64,000 nucleotides of DNA, taken from positions 7,394,001-7,458,000 of the forward strand of contig CM073590.1 in assembly GCA_037074705.1 (NCBI GenBank), in the 5' to 3' direction. Source of the stretch: Zhengitettix transpicula (taxonomy: Eukaryota > Arthropoda > Insecta > Orthoptera > Tetrigidae). A program made the position numbers and the translations under genes. The notes under the pieces are model-generated. The model did no database searches, was not told the DNA's origin, and was given only the letters and a program-made list of their open reading frames with translations. Shown here piece after piece: positions 44,441 to 56,929 of the stretch (position 1 is the first letter of the stretch; each line of letters opens with the position of its first letter).

Positions 44441-45539
44441 AAGCGTTTTTTTTATATAAATACTGAAAATTGATATTGAATTAATTTGAGGAGTGTTATT
44501 CTGCGATACAATATATTTAAAATTATGCAAATGATTTTATTCACAATACGTAATTTTAGAAACTGTAGAGCGATATTTATTATCGTACGTTCAGGACTGC
44601 TAACCTGATAACTTCTTGCAGCCTTTATCTGTAGTTCATTATGACTCGTTAGCATTCACAGTTCTATTTCTTCAAACGAAATTTTATGTGTACAGCCATT
44701 GCCAAACATTAATATGAAAGACCTAACCACGACTGGAACAAACACTAAAAAGTTTATATTCTAATTCCTTGTATATTTGAGAGTGTAAAAATGTGGAACA
44801 CAAAATAATCATGAACGACACAACCAGATTCTATATATTCGATTTTCTACCCTTGAAACATCTTTAAAAATTGGTAATAATTATTTTAATTACGCCCTTA
44901 AAATTACAAAATAAATAGATTGTGTCGTTGGCGCATTTTAACGTGTTGTAATAAACGAGTTAACCATTTTATTTTAATAAAATAAAAGAATCTTTAAATG
45001 AATTTACAATTATTATTGTTATTAGATAGTACCTCGTTACTGCCTCAATTGATGTGGTAATCAAAGCTCCTCGTTATAGTGCCAATTAATGTAGTAACTT
45101 TTCAAATATTTCAAAATTTATTTAAAACAAAGCATTAAGCAGATACTTTAAACTATGGACGGATTTAGTGAAAGAAATTATTACTCACAAATTCAATTTG
45201 AAATACAGAAATTTATTACAATTTCAATTAAATTAATTTATACACAATTTTAACACAATAATGAGATTCTTCATATCTCTAAGGTCACTTATCGGGCCTC
45301 GAAACAGTAATAGAAACTCGCAATGAAATTGAAAATTTATAGAATATTGCAATATATTGAAAGAATTTACAAGTTTTACTTCAATATTACACTATCAAGC
45401 TGTCACAACAAATCACTCCAACGCAGCCAGTACAACTTTTCCTATCAAAACCTATTCGTTTGTCTCTTTCAATATATATAAAGGGGTTAAGTATCCATTT
45501 AATACAATAAAATCTCAATAATTTATCTTTGCACGTTGA
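44441..45539. other. No gene recognised
   Basis: AT-rich. A degenerate two-unit direct repeat lies at 45032-45105 (CCTCGTTACTGCC... and CCTCGTTATAGTGCC..., about 37 bp each). Confidence 0.4.
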
Positions 45540-45639
45540 CCTCTACATGTAGACTCACTGCTAACCGATGTGGGACAGTGCCTATTGGACTCTACCCGAC
45601 CGACTGCTCTCGGTCTTCACTCATCTGAGAAACTAAACA

Positions 45640-46260
45640 TATCTCTCGTCACTTCAATTGCAAGCATACCTACTGGGGATCTCGACTCATCTCGACAAGG
45701 GATAGTGCATTATACAACTTGATACGTGAACAAGACTACGGATACCTCTCTACTGGTCCACGGATTTGGCGAAAATACCAGACTTACTAGACTTTTTTGT
45801 CACTAAAGGAATGTCCTCCAATTATTTTGACATCCTCAACAACTATGATCTGTCATCCGATCATACAGCACTTACAGCTACAATTAGTACAACAATAATC
45901 AAAAAGTCACCTAGACCGTCGCTATATAGCCAAAAAACAGAATGGGATACATTTAGGACACTGGTTGAAAAAAATCTGCAGAATAATATTAGCCTACGTA
46001 ACTATCATGAGTTGGAAGAAGCTGTCGCTCACTTCACTAATACTGTTCAAAACGCAGCATGGAATGCTACACCTGAGATCACCAAACAAGTACGGGATGA
46101 TATAAATATCCCCAACAAAATTCTGACTCTAGTACGACAAAAACGCAGAGCAAGAGCAAAATGGCATCGATCCCGAAACCCAAGAGACAAAACAATATTT
46201 TATAGATTAACAAAAATTATAAAGAATAAATTAAAAACGCTAAATACAAGATTCTTTTAA
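45640..46260 (+). pseudogene. LINE ORF2: endonuclease C-terminus and linker
   Basis: Near 45650 the sequence reads ISRHFNCKHTYWGSRLIS, a decayed G-D-F-N-A-K-H type endonuclease motif whose aspartate is changed to histidine. A frame shift is needed before the open segment 45766-46260 (164 codons). That segment starts at KIPDLLDFFVTKGM and contains NNYDLSSDHTALTATI. SSDH is the C-terminal catalytic S-D-H motif of the endonuclease/exonuclease/phosphatase fold. The remainder is the basic linker before the RT (RQKRRARAKWHRSRNPRDK). A stop at 46258 breaks it off. Confidence 0.8.
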
Positions 46261-46339
46261 CCACTATTTAACAACACTCTCACGTACGGACCACAGTATC
46301 TGGAAGATAGGAAAAACAAACAAGAGACTACAAACAACA

Positions 46340-47480
46340 AATCCTTCGTTAAAAAAAACAAATAATGACTGGGCCAGAACTGACCAAGAAAAGGCAGAAC
46401 TGTTTCCTCAACATTTCGCCAAAGTCTTCACACCACACTCCGTCGAACCAAACGATGAAGTAAAGCGCCTGCTAGATGCACCTCTGCAGCTGTCACTATC
46501 TATTAAAACCTTTTCCACTGTAGAGATAGACACTGAAATTCAATATCTAAATCAAAAGAAAGCGCCAGGTTATGATCTAATAATAGGAAAGGTCCTACGC
46601 TGAGTTACCAAAAACAGCAATAATATTCCTAAGAAATCTATTCAACTCCATCTTTCGTTTTAAATACTGGCCTGCACCACTTAAATTTGCGCAGGTAATA
46701 CTAATACTAAAACCTGGTAAATCCGCCGAAGAAGTCTCATAATATCGCCCAATCAGTTTATTGTCACAAATTTCTAAATTATTGAAGAAACTTTTACTAA
46801 AAAGATTAAAGGAAACTGATTCACTAGAGAACTAGATCCCGAATCACCAATTTGGATTCAGAAAGTACCACTCCACAATTCAACAATGCCATCGAGTAGT
46901 AAATATAATCTCCACGACCTTTGAAAACAAAGCTTATTGCCCATCAGTCTTTATAGATATACAGCAGGCTTTTGACAAGGTCTGGCACGATGGGCTCCTA
47001 CTCAAGATAAAGTCATCTCTGTCAAGCGAAATTTACCTTCTTATGAAGTCATACTTGTCCGACAGATTCTTCCAAATAAAATATGGTCAATGCTATTCTA
47101 TAATCCACCGAATTACTTCCGGTGTACACCAGGGCAGTGAGCTGGGACCTATACTCTATCAATTATATACAGCGGACATCCCCACAACAGCTGACACATT
47201 TATAGGCACTTTTGCTGACGACACCGTCCACCTATCTCAACATACCGACCCACACATGGCCACCACAAACCTTCAAACCCATTTATCCCTCCTTGAAGTA
47301 TGGCTCAATGAATGGCGGATCAAAGTCAATGAAGCGAAAAGTACAAAAGTCAACTTCACACTAAATCGTTCAGAATGTCCATCAGTGTGTCTAAACAATA
47401 TAGAAATCCCACAATCAAACGAAGTTCGCTATCTGGGTCTACATTTAGACAAAAAACGTGGAAAAAACATATATTAAAAA
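46340..47480 (+). pseudogene. LINE ORF2: reverse transcriptase, broken
   Basis: NDWARTDQEKAELFPQHFAK (about 46365) leads to YLNQKKAPGYDLIIGKVL, which is stopped at about 46603. A frame change gives LKFAQVILILKPGKSAEEVS and YRPISLLSQISKLL. Then come QFGFRKYHSTIQQ and motif A VFIDIQQAFDKVWHDGL (about 46945-46995). From 47043 a 144-codon open frame holds motif B SGVHQGSELGPILYQLYTAD and motif C GTFADDTVHLSQ, with FADD at 47211-47222. The catalytic aspartates of motifs A and C are present, but at least three stops or frameshifts make it non-functional. Confidence 0.9.
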
Positions 47481-47489
47481 AAAAGGAAG

Positions 47490-47891
47490 GAATCTGACCT
47501 GCGACTGAGAATAATGTACTGGGTACTGGGGAGAAAATCGTGTTTTTCGCTTGAAAACAAAATCTTACTCTACAAAGCAATATTAAAGCCTATTTGGAGA
47601 TATGGCATTGAGCTATGGGGCTGGTCTTGCAAATCCAACGTCAACATCATCCAACGATTTCAATATAAAACACTCAGAATACTTGTAAATGCACCTTGGT
47701 ACGTCAGCAATCGAACATTACATACGGACCTCGGAATGCCAACCGTTCAAGAAGAATGCACCAACCGGAGTGCCAGCCACTTCCTGCGTCTCCAACTTCA
47801 CTCAAACGAACTAGCGTCCACCCTGCAACATGACCCTCCCTACAGAAGACTTCAGAACAAGAAATGGCCGAATGACCTGAAAGCAGTATAA
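47490..47891 (+). pseudogene. LINE ORF2: C-terminal region
   Basis: After a frameshift in an A-run at about 47477 the 125-codon frame 47514-47891 reads LYKAILKPIWRYGIELWGWS, then QRFQYKTLRILVNAPWYVSN and HTDLGMPTVQEE. This is the standard post-RT tail of Jockey-like elements and ends at a natural-looking stop after KKWPNDLKAV. It is the most intact part of the element. Confidence 0.85.
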
Positions 47892-48080
47892 GTTCACTAT
47901 CCGGATAACGTCATTGGATGGGTATCCGCTCACGTTATTGTATTATTGTGTCATCACATTAACTCATGGAACATGTACTATATAGTTCCGATTATTAATT
48001 TTCTAATATATAAATAAAAAAATATATATATCGTCAAAGCTTTCAACCAAAAACACGCCAGCGACAACAATACTCCAAAA

Positions 48081-48290
48081 ATAGGAAAGAGAACCAAATT
48101 CAGTCAAAATAAGTGATATTATATATACCGCACAACGTTTCTGGAAGCCTTTTTACTTTCTTCAGATGTATAAAAACGCAAGAGCACAACTGCAAGAGTC
48201 AGTTGACAAAACGCATGGAGCAAGACTTCCAGAAACGTTGTGTGGTATTTATATTGTCACTTCTTTTGTCTCAATTTGGTTACCTTTATT
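48081..48290. mobile_element. PLE-derived fold-back, 210 bp
   Basis: The left arm (AACCAAATTCAGTCAAAATA, then TACCGCACAACGTTTCTGG) and the right arm (CCAGAAACGTTGTGTGGTAT, then TTTTGTCTCAATTTGGTTAC) are inverted copies of the PLE terminal repeat around about 45 bp that include CAGTTGAC. It lies only about 50 bp after the LINE 3' end. Confidence 0.8.
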
Positions 48291-51244
48291 ATTATTATTA
48301 ATTTTCTATCTGACGTAATATTTTTCATTTTAGCAATACTCTAATCTCCACATTCTTACGCAATGCTGAATGTATATGTCCAGACCAAAATCCAAATCAA
48401 TATAAATCCATGTTTTACCATAAATATTTTTTATTGGATGTTAGTGTAACTGAAGTTCGTACCTTTTAGGTCGCAAGTATAATTAACAGCATAATGACAA
48501 CATGTGAATTGCTGCGATGGACAAAAACTTATGGATGTAATAGCTCCAATAAACATAAATATAAGTCGATGTGATAAATGACGAAATTGCTTTACAACAG
48601 TTATTCGAATATAGAAAGAAAAACGTAGTTATTTATGTCATTTCCTTTATTTAACAACATTCTATAACTGAAGATGAATTCACAATAAAATTGTATTGTA
48701 ATTTGTTATATTTATATTTTGAGGATTTGTATCAAACAGCTTTTGTAACGATTTAAGATTTCGATTGGTTTAGGGCGTACGCAGCCTATTCGTTATTAAA
48801 ACAAATGTCACTGTCTTCTATATATTTATATATATAAAAAATAACTAAATTGTGCTTTTTTCTCTAGGCGAAAATAATAAATAATTCCTGTGGCAAATAG
48901 CCAAAAAATTCTGGAGTTTTAAAAAACATGTTGCACATTTAGAATAATGGGTACGTTTCTTTCCCACCAATGTCGTTCACAATAAAATTAGTTGAATTTT
49001 TGAGGAAGTATAATATCTTATTATGATTTTCGCTGTAGGGTAAGAAATTAAATGTGTTACTCTTTTCAATGTCAAGTATCATAATTAGATAGAAATAAGT
49101 TTTTGGATGGATAATTATTTATCCCAATCTTATATTAGACAGGAGAAGGAAAAAATTCGATCTATAGGCCGAAACCATATGTTTATGATGAACACCAAAC
49201 ACCACAAAAGAAAGATGTAACACATTTTATTACGAAAGTTTATATTCCATTAAGAAACTTATTGTTTGGCAACCGTGTATTTAGAATATATCCGAAATGG
49301 ATTATATCATGTAAGGAATATTTGTTCAATTGTGTTAAAAAAATTATACTAAGGATGTTTAAATAAGTAAATATTACTGTACTTTTAAAACTGTACATTT
49401 ATTTTAATCAACATAATGACCAATAGCACTAGACTGTCAATAACTATCACTTCATCTGCAAGAAACTAACCAAGAATAACTTCCTTTAATTTTCTTACGT
49501 ACATTTTAAAGAACATCAATAACAATACTCGTTTCGGTAATAGAAAAAGCAGTCGGCATATTAAGCAATTTTTTAATCATCTTTTTAAACAGTAAACTTT
49601 AAATTAACCCAATAGCATTATGATTTTTCTGGATTTATATAATGAATTCATTAATGACTAATTCATTATTTAATCAACCTAAATGATTTGTATTTAAATT
49701 TACCTGAGTGTATATAGCTTCCCTCTGTTTTAAATATTATTTATTAAACTCTTCTTAATCCAATTTCTATTTAGTCTCCAGCAAATGGGTACATAACAGA
49801 CAATTCCACCCGCACGATAAGTACACAACTATATGCCGCCCATTAATACTAATTAAGCCAATAACCTAATCAGGTTTTGTGAATTACAGTATTAAATCCG
49901 AAAAACTGTTATACTGGAACAATTGAATTAGAACAATAGATTATAGAAAATTTTTCTTAAACTTTAACACAATTTCTTCCTAGTAACAGTATACTAGAAA
50001 TAAGATTTTTGTATTTGCAAAAAATTATGTTCCAAATTTACAGATGTATGATACAAAGTATAGAGTGTGTATAGGTTACATACTATCCAGTCGAGTGTTT
50101 CCATGTGTTTACCTTAGATTCAAAAGAAACGTAGCAAGTTTTTCGTTATGTACTTCTTTTGATAGAATACTTCAAAATATTCCTCTATTCAGATTACATA
50201 TTAATATTTGAAATCAATTGAATATCTTTATTTGGTACTTTAACTGTTATGGATCCCAAAATTGAAATTATCGCAGCTGACAAAATGTTTTGTTATTATA
50301 AACCTATTTCATCAAATGTTCGCTTACTACCTGTCTTTCAGGCTAACACAGTTTTAATTTCTGTGAGATAGAGGAAGCTTCTTCTAGACACAATAGCTCG
50401 CATCCTATTACACTGTTGAGGTATCTTGCTGCCAGTGTTTGCTTCCAATATGCAATTAATTTTTTCCCCATTCACATTTTTACGGACTCACGGATGCAAA
50501 CACATTAAAGATTTAACAAATTTAATTCCAAAGAGAAACTCTCTCGCGGGAAGCAGTATAATGAATGTGGAAATTTTATAACGTCTGTTTTTCTTAATTT
50601 AGACTGAATTGCTTTCTAAAATGAAAAAGTGATGCATTAATCTTGCTCCTGCGAGAATTTTATGACGTGTTTATGGAAGAGATTAACTTAGCCTATTAAT
50701 ACTTATTTTTATTGAGGATCAGTTACATGTTTGAATTATAGGTATCCGTTAATTGTTAATATCGTTTTTTTATTGAACCCCAAATTTAAAACTAATGTTA
50801 ATCTACTTTTACTAAACAACATCGCATAAAAGTGTTTTAACATATTATAAATTGAGCAGTATTTTAATTTCAAGTTTCAATATTTAGATAGTAATATTCA
50901 AATCACGATATTTTTTGAATATATTTACTTAGTTAGATGGTAAATTTTTGACGGTTGAAATAACATTAAAAATCAAATAGTAGAACGGGATGAAGTATTT
51001 GAATCAGAAATTAAAATAAACCTACTTTACTGAATTAAACATGTTAATGATAAGCATGAGTATAAAATTTAAATAGCTTCAGTATTGAAATTACTAAGAG
51101 AATTTATTACTTTATATGAAATAATTCGATTTATTACTTAAATACTTCTTGTGTCATTTCTCGAAATTCCTAATATTAACTATCACAAGATGTATAAGTT
51201 AGAATTATTAATTAATAAATGTAAGCTTTCTCGGTGTAAATTAT
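48291..51244. other. No gene recognised
   Basis: Almost 3 kb of uniformly AT-rich DNA with no recognisable domain, terminal repeat or tandem array. Confidence 0.45.
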
Positions 51245-51373
51245 TAATAAATATTTCGCGGTTTGGCACCAGGTTCAGATTTCTAGATGTTGACGTTTCT
51301 GCGGTCATTCTCTGCCGCTGTCTTCAGACTATGAGAAATCTGAACCTGGTACTCAACCGCGAAAAATTTATTA
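51245..51373. repeat. Fold-back element with 40-bp arms
   Basis: The arms 51245-51284 and 51334-51373 are near-perfect inverted repeats (TTTCGCGGTTTGGCACCAGG and TTTCGCGGTTGAGTACCAGG when oriented alike, followed by TTCAGATTTCT). The centre carries, on the minus strand, CTGAAGA, a GCGG/CCGC hairpin and GAAACGTC. The frame 51151-51393 crosses it by chance. Non-coding, MITE-like. Confidence 0.8.
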
Positions 51374-53166
51374 GAATTATTAATATTTGCTAATGATATA
51401 TGAACTATTAGAGCACGAAGTTCAACTATAATAGATGAATAATTTTAAATCAGTTGAGAATGAACAAAAATATTACATAACTGTTCCGATTCATTTATTT
51501 TTTAATGTCATTTCCATTGTAGCAAACATTTCATCGTAACTTCAACATAAATGCTGTTTTATGTGTGACCTTTTTATCATTAATTACTATTCAGATTTAT
51601 TAAAAATTATCATTTATTCTAGGACCTATTTGAAATCGCGGTTTATATTTTCGTGTATGTTCATTTAATTATATTTTGATAAAATAACACTGAAATCCTT
51701 TCAGACTGGGTTGAAAGATCAAAAATTAGATTAAGTCTGCAGGTGCACCTGGCCTTCATTATACATTAGGTAGGGCAGCTTCTACCTGCTATAAGATAGC
51801 CAGAGTTTCTCCTTATTATTGACTGTCTGGATATCCGTCCTCCATAAAAAAAAAGTGGAGGTTAATTTCATCAAATTCTCGTCTTTCCTTATCCAAGTGA
51901 ACAAGGTTGTAGCAATCAAGCACCGAAATTCTTGGTAAACGTTAAATAATGTCTGAATGATCTTTTCGTTGCTTCTCTTTATTTTAATATATCTAATACC
52001 TACAATTATATAGTTTTTTCTCATTTTCTATTTAAAACGACGGAGGTAACAACAGGTAGGCCAATATTGAGACAATTTATTAGTTAAGTGTCCACAGTCT
52101 GTTAGACTTCAAGAAGTAAACGTACTGGTATCAGATTTAATGTATTAAATGCAATATTGCCATCACATGTTGCCATATTTTATTTGAAGTAAAATATAGA
52201 AAAATCAACTACGTTGATTAATTTATTTTGAATAGACCTAATTTTCAATTTAGTTACACTTTGCTCACAATAATTTCAAAGTAATAAACAAAGTCAATTT
52301 TTAAAACTCGGATAAGTGAGAGATCGTTCTCAAATATTCCAGGTTTCTAACATTCAACCCTTCAAATTCACATATTTTCAGCATGAGGATCAACAATTCC
52401 TTTTTCGTTAATGGACGTTTCATAATTCAACAAAGTGGACCGCATTCCCAAAATATTGAGGTCAAAACAAACACAACCATAAAAGTTCTCCTCAAGAAAT
52501 CTTCACTCGAAATGAACCAATTGAATTCTGCATAACTATATAATAAAGCCGAAATGTGTATTTGGGAATATCTCCGCATTCCCTTTATATTAAATAATTT
52601 TTCACCTTAATTATCAACATTTAAGATTAAGAAAATATTACTTTAGTGGAAAATAAAATATATCTCTATATTGAACTGCACATAGTATTATGTCACACCC
52701 TACTAAGTACAATTTAATGTTTAGGAACTGATACTACTCATTTCGGGTATTCGACTTTAATGACTTTATTTAAATAATGATCCTCTCAATTTATTTCAAT
52801 ACAAACCATCATAGCGTGAAAGTTATTGCAAGAAGAGACCGAATATTTATTTCATTTCGTCTGGCCCTGACGATGTTTTAGGAACTACCTTATAAGGTAT
52901 ATTCTATTATTTAATTGTGGATGTGAACCCTTTGGCCACTGCACCGTAATTATCATTGAATAATTATATAAAAATGTTATTGACTCGTATGAGTAATAAT
53001 TTTTAACATTCAGCCTTATTATTACTAATTCGTATCTAATATTCATATAGTCATAAATAAATGTTATTTTTCGAAACCATTATAATGTCTGTTCAATTTC
53101 ATAACTAAAATTTAGATGGAGGTGATAATTATTGAAAATATTGACTACATTATCTAACCTAGTTTT

Positions 53167-53169
<3 letters not shown>
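51374..53169. other. No gene recognised
   Basis: About 1.8 kb of AT-rich DNA, no supported features. Confidence 0.4.

Positions 53170-53208
<39 letters not shown>
53170..53208. repeat. (AT)n microsatellite
   Basis: About 38 bp of AT repeat with a single TTTA interruption, ending exactly at the TGTAATAATC end of LTR copy C. Confidence 0.95.
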
Positions 53209-54118
53209 TGTAATAATCAAATAGTAGGTCGTTTATTAAATGAAATAATAAACAAAATTTTAAACATAAAATTTATTTTATTTTGTGGCAATAAAGATAA
53301 TTACAACAAAATTTGAGATCTGGTTCTCTCAGGGCCTTGATTGGGTTTGATAATGAACACAACAAATTGATTTAAAATCTTATTAACAAAACAGTTTACA
53401 ATTTACCTAAACAATATGTCGAAAGAAATTAAAAAGTAAAGAAATTAACTCTGATTGACAATTTACAAGAGAACGAAATCTGACTTTATCCTTTAATTTG
53501 CGTTTACAATTAATCATTAGTTTTCGTTTTGTTACTTACATACTGTCCAGCTGTACCAGCATTCTTTTTGGTTTCGGAAGTACACTATTGCAAAATTATA
53601 CACTAATTCTAAATGTCGACTCACAGATTTTACACTATTGAAGTCAAAATTGATAAGCTCCCAGGAACTCGGATGATCCTCCTGATTGTCAGCTATCTGA
53701 AGTCTGCTTGCCTTACAGAAATCCTATGATTCGTAGATTTATTAGTCTTTTACTGATTTGGACTTAAACTGTAACGTATCTCCTTGAAGATTTATTTGAA
53801 CTGTTTATTCTTTCGGAGCGAACTAACTTTTCATTAGCTTTTTGCTGTAGACTTAAACTGTCAACTTTACTATTCCGCTCTTTGCTGCTCAGCAGAAAAA
53901 CTTCATCCATCCACAGCAATCTTTCATCACCAACTCTATCCTAGCTGGCTGTAGACGTAAAAAGAACTGACTTCCTTTCCTAGCTGACTATGGACGTAAA
54001 CTCCTAGACTTCCATGCGCGCAAACGCCATTTTGACTTTTCAACAAAAGCGGCTGAGCTCGCTTTTCCATTGTTGCTTTGTTCGATCAGACCGCTATAAT
54101 GGATTTATCAAACAATTC
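53209..54118 (-). mobile_element. Solo LTR, copy C
   Basis: The plus strand begins TGTAATAATCAAATAG, the complement of the LTR 3' end, and runs through the blocks CTCAGGGCCTTGATTGG, AACACAACAAATTGATTT, GAGAACGAAATCTGACTTTA, ACTCGGATGATCC and ACGCCATTTTGACTTTTC. All of these are also in copy A in the same order. The 5' end on the minus strand lacks the first 35-40 bp (no TGTAATGCC), so that end has been eroded by the adjoining TA tract. No primer binding site or protein remains. Confidence 0.8.
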
Positions 54119-54119
54119 A

Positions 54120-54124
<5 letters not shown>

Positions 54125-54150
<26 letters not shown>
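54125..54150. repeat. (TA)n microsatellite
   Basis: About 26 bp of TA dinucleotides at the other border of LTR copy C. Confidence 0.9.
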
Positions 54151-55965
54151 CTTTTCCACGTGTTTCGTATCGATAAGATTTTCTGTCAGTATAGAACCAT
54201 ACTGGTTTAAATATTGATTTGTTGGTTGTGGTGTCTCGGTTTACATTGGAAACAGGTCCCACATGTCGAATAGTTGTTAATAAGTGGTTTAAGCCGTGTC
54301 ATAAATGATGGCATAGCACATTTCACGGGATCTCAGACTTAACTTTGAAACCCCGGACGCAAGCCAACATTTTTGCAATGCGCAGAAAGAAAACTGGATG
54401 CATTTAGATTTTAAGGGTCATTGAATTGCATAGAGTTACCTATGCAATGCTGCTAGTAACTGAGAGTCATGCCGACTCGTAGTGAGAACAGAACTGTTTA
54501 CGCATTTGAAAATATTTAATAACATTTCTTACTTTTGATGGCGATTCAGATTTAATGATAATACGAATCTGTTTAAAAATAATTTGCAAAGAATAATTTG
54601 AGCTGCCATGAACTTCCATTATGATTGTATTACATACACATTTCCTAAGAAACCATCAGTATTAGTCTACAGCAATGATCAATCCAAGCTCGTTGAAATT
54701 CTGTACAGTAGAGAACGATGCATCAGTAATTTATTTCTAATCACCGGAATGAATATTTGTTTTGAAAAAAGACGTACGCGTAGTAATATAGTCATAATAT
54801 ACAAGTAAAGTATTAACAGTAGCTGTCTTAGTGCCAAATCTCAAAAGACATTGATCGATCGTTTAGAATCTGGAATTATGGCATATAAATTAAAAAGTTA
54901 CGGTAAAATTAGTTGGCATTATATGAAATTTTACTGTACTGCATGAAATTATGCATACTTATACTCGTCTGAATCTAGTACTTTTACGAATCAGGTTTAA
55001 ATTCACGTCTGGAACCGTGCCAACCAAATTCCATAATCAGGATGTCAAATACTTGCCTTCCTTTAAAATATGTAATGTAACAAACATTTAAGTTAAACGA
55101 TTCAAGAAATTTTAAACATTTCTTATGGAAATATTTTTTTTCTCTCATTATAGTATCTTGATGCGTTGTTTAGAAATATTATAAACGAATTAAGCGTACC
55201 TTAGTGACAGCTATGTAAAAAATAAAACCGTAAAGGTAAATATGCAATAAAATATAATATACAAATACGTTAATTAACTGTTTCCTCGATAATAACGCTT
55301 CGCTCAAACGAAATAATTTTTGCAATAAAGTTATCAATTCACTGCAATTAATCTTGAAATTCAAATCGCTTTCGGAGCTTTTAATTAAAGTTAATTTGAA
55401 GCAATAATGAGTTAAGTTGGTAAAATGTAGGTAAATTTGTTTTCATTGTGTTATTCAGTATTTATAATTCAGTTCCCTGTATTCCTTTAAATGCTATTTT
55501 TGAAGCTATGGCCTCTTACTGAAGAAATATCTAGGCTTTTCGAGCTAATTACAATTCATGACTTTCAAAAACATAACCAGGTGAACACGCTTTCCATCTT
55601 TCTTTACGATAACTATCACCCTAATTGCCCCACGTTTTGATACACGTAACCTAGCCGTTCGCTTACGAAATAGACTGCATTATATTGAAGATCGATTTAA
55701 TTTTTTTCTTAATAACGATCTTTGTAAAATGTATAACAGAAAATTACCCTAAGAATTACCTCTTTAAATGGCTTCGGACTCAGTTATTGGCCAATTCCTA
55801 GACTAGATTCTGTACGCGTATGAAACCGTTGTAGAGAAAAGTTTAAAACTTCTCACTGCGATAGTTATGACTTTACTGATAAGCTTTTCCAGGTAAGTGT
55901 TACTATAATGTAATAAATAATTTTAAAAAATGTCGATGTAATTTAAGTTTTGTTTGCGCGGTGAC
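54151..55965. other. No gene recognised
   Basis: AT-rich DNA. Frames of 61-66 codons (for example 54608-54808 plus) lack any known motif. Confidence 0.4.
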
Positions 55966-56160
55966 TTTTTTATTATTAAATTTATTTTAAATCCACATAA
56001 TAAGGTACGAATCACTAATTAGTATAATATACTAATAATATTGATACAATTTAATTTTTGTTAATGAATTGGAATTTGTTTGTTTATTATTAAATTGTTT
56101 TTAAATCCATTTAATGGCGTACAAACCGCTAAATATAATGTACTCGTAATATGAAACCGA
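55966..56160 (+). repeat. Degenerate two-unit tandem duplication
   Basis: TATTATTAAATTTATTTTAA followed by ATCCACATAATAAGGTACGA at 55971 recurs at 56085 as TATTATTAAATTGTTTTTAA followed by ATCCATTTAATGGCGTACAA, an offset of 114 bp. Similarity extends over about 75 bp. Confidence 0.7.
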
Positions 56161-56929
56161 AAAGCTTTTACAATTAAGTTGGAGGAGTAGCGGCTTTAAA
56201 ATTCCGATTGCAGTTCTACATTATATTTTTTAAGTCAGGATATTAATTGATAACGATGAAATATCTTTCATCAGTGTGGTGCTAAATCATACTGTGAGCA
56301 AAAACCACATTAATTTGTCCTGCTACTCTTAACTTTACGTCTACATCAAAAGTAATTTCATTATTTAAAATATTTTATATTATATATATATCTAAATATA
56401 TATATATAGATAGCAATTTATAATTTTTGTTCGTTGATAGCAGCTACTTAAATAACATATGGCCAACAAGTTTAACAGTAGGTAATAGCGAATGCAGACA
56501 AAAGCTTCTATTGCTTTTAATATAAAAATTAATGAGAAGAGCTACAGTTTGTGACTTTAATTTTGTTATTATATAGAAATAAAAAATTAATTTTCATATT
56601 AAGTGAATTCCTAAAAAGACCAAGATTTTAACATTACCTAATATTAAACTTCTCGCAGGGTTTGTTAATTGTGTTAATGAGTTTCCCGCATGGTCAAGTC
56701 TACTAATTTTAGTATCATTGGAATACCCTATATTTGCATTTTGTAGTGATTTTTTTATTTCGTTTACACAGTCAAATATAACGCAAACCATATTGCTAAA
56801 AAACTTCAAAGTTTTTCAGGTTCCCTCTATTTGTAAAAACATTTCTACGTACGTGTTAATACGCGGGTAAGAAATAAAGACAACTGAAGGATGAAATCTA
56901 ATGCGAATTCATGGCTGATAAATGTAATG
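56161..56929. other. AT-rich, short TA tract
   Basis: Contains a broken (TA)n tract at 56382-56410. No LTR end was recognised beside it, and no coding or other repeat signal. Confidence 0.4.

Larger units (their letters stand above)
45540..48030 (+). mobile_element. Jockey-like non-LTR retrotransposon, 5'-truncated
   Basis: A roughly 2.5-kb element in coding order: C-terminal part of the AP-like endonuclease, linker, reverse transcriptase, C-terminal region and a short 3' untranslated region ending in an A-rich tail near 48015-48027 (ATAAATAAAAAAATA). The 5' part (ORF1 and the start of the endonuclease) is missing. Several frameshifts and stops interrupt ORF2. The motif set resembles the Jockey group (motif NAPWYVSNRTLHTDLGMP near the C-terminus). 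No target-site duplication was recognised. Confidence 0.85.

Noticed and set aside
52537..52560. Second Helitron 5' end (CTATATAATAAAG)
   Set aside because: Lacks the TC start and no CTRR-type 3' end with hairpin could be found downstream.
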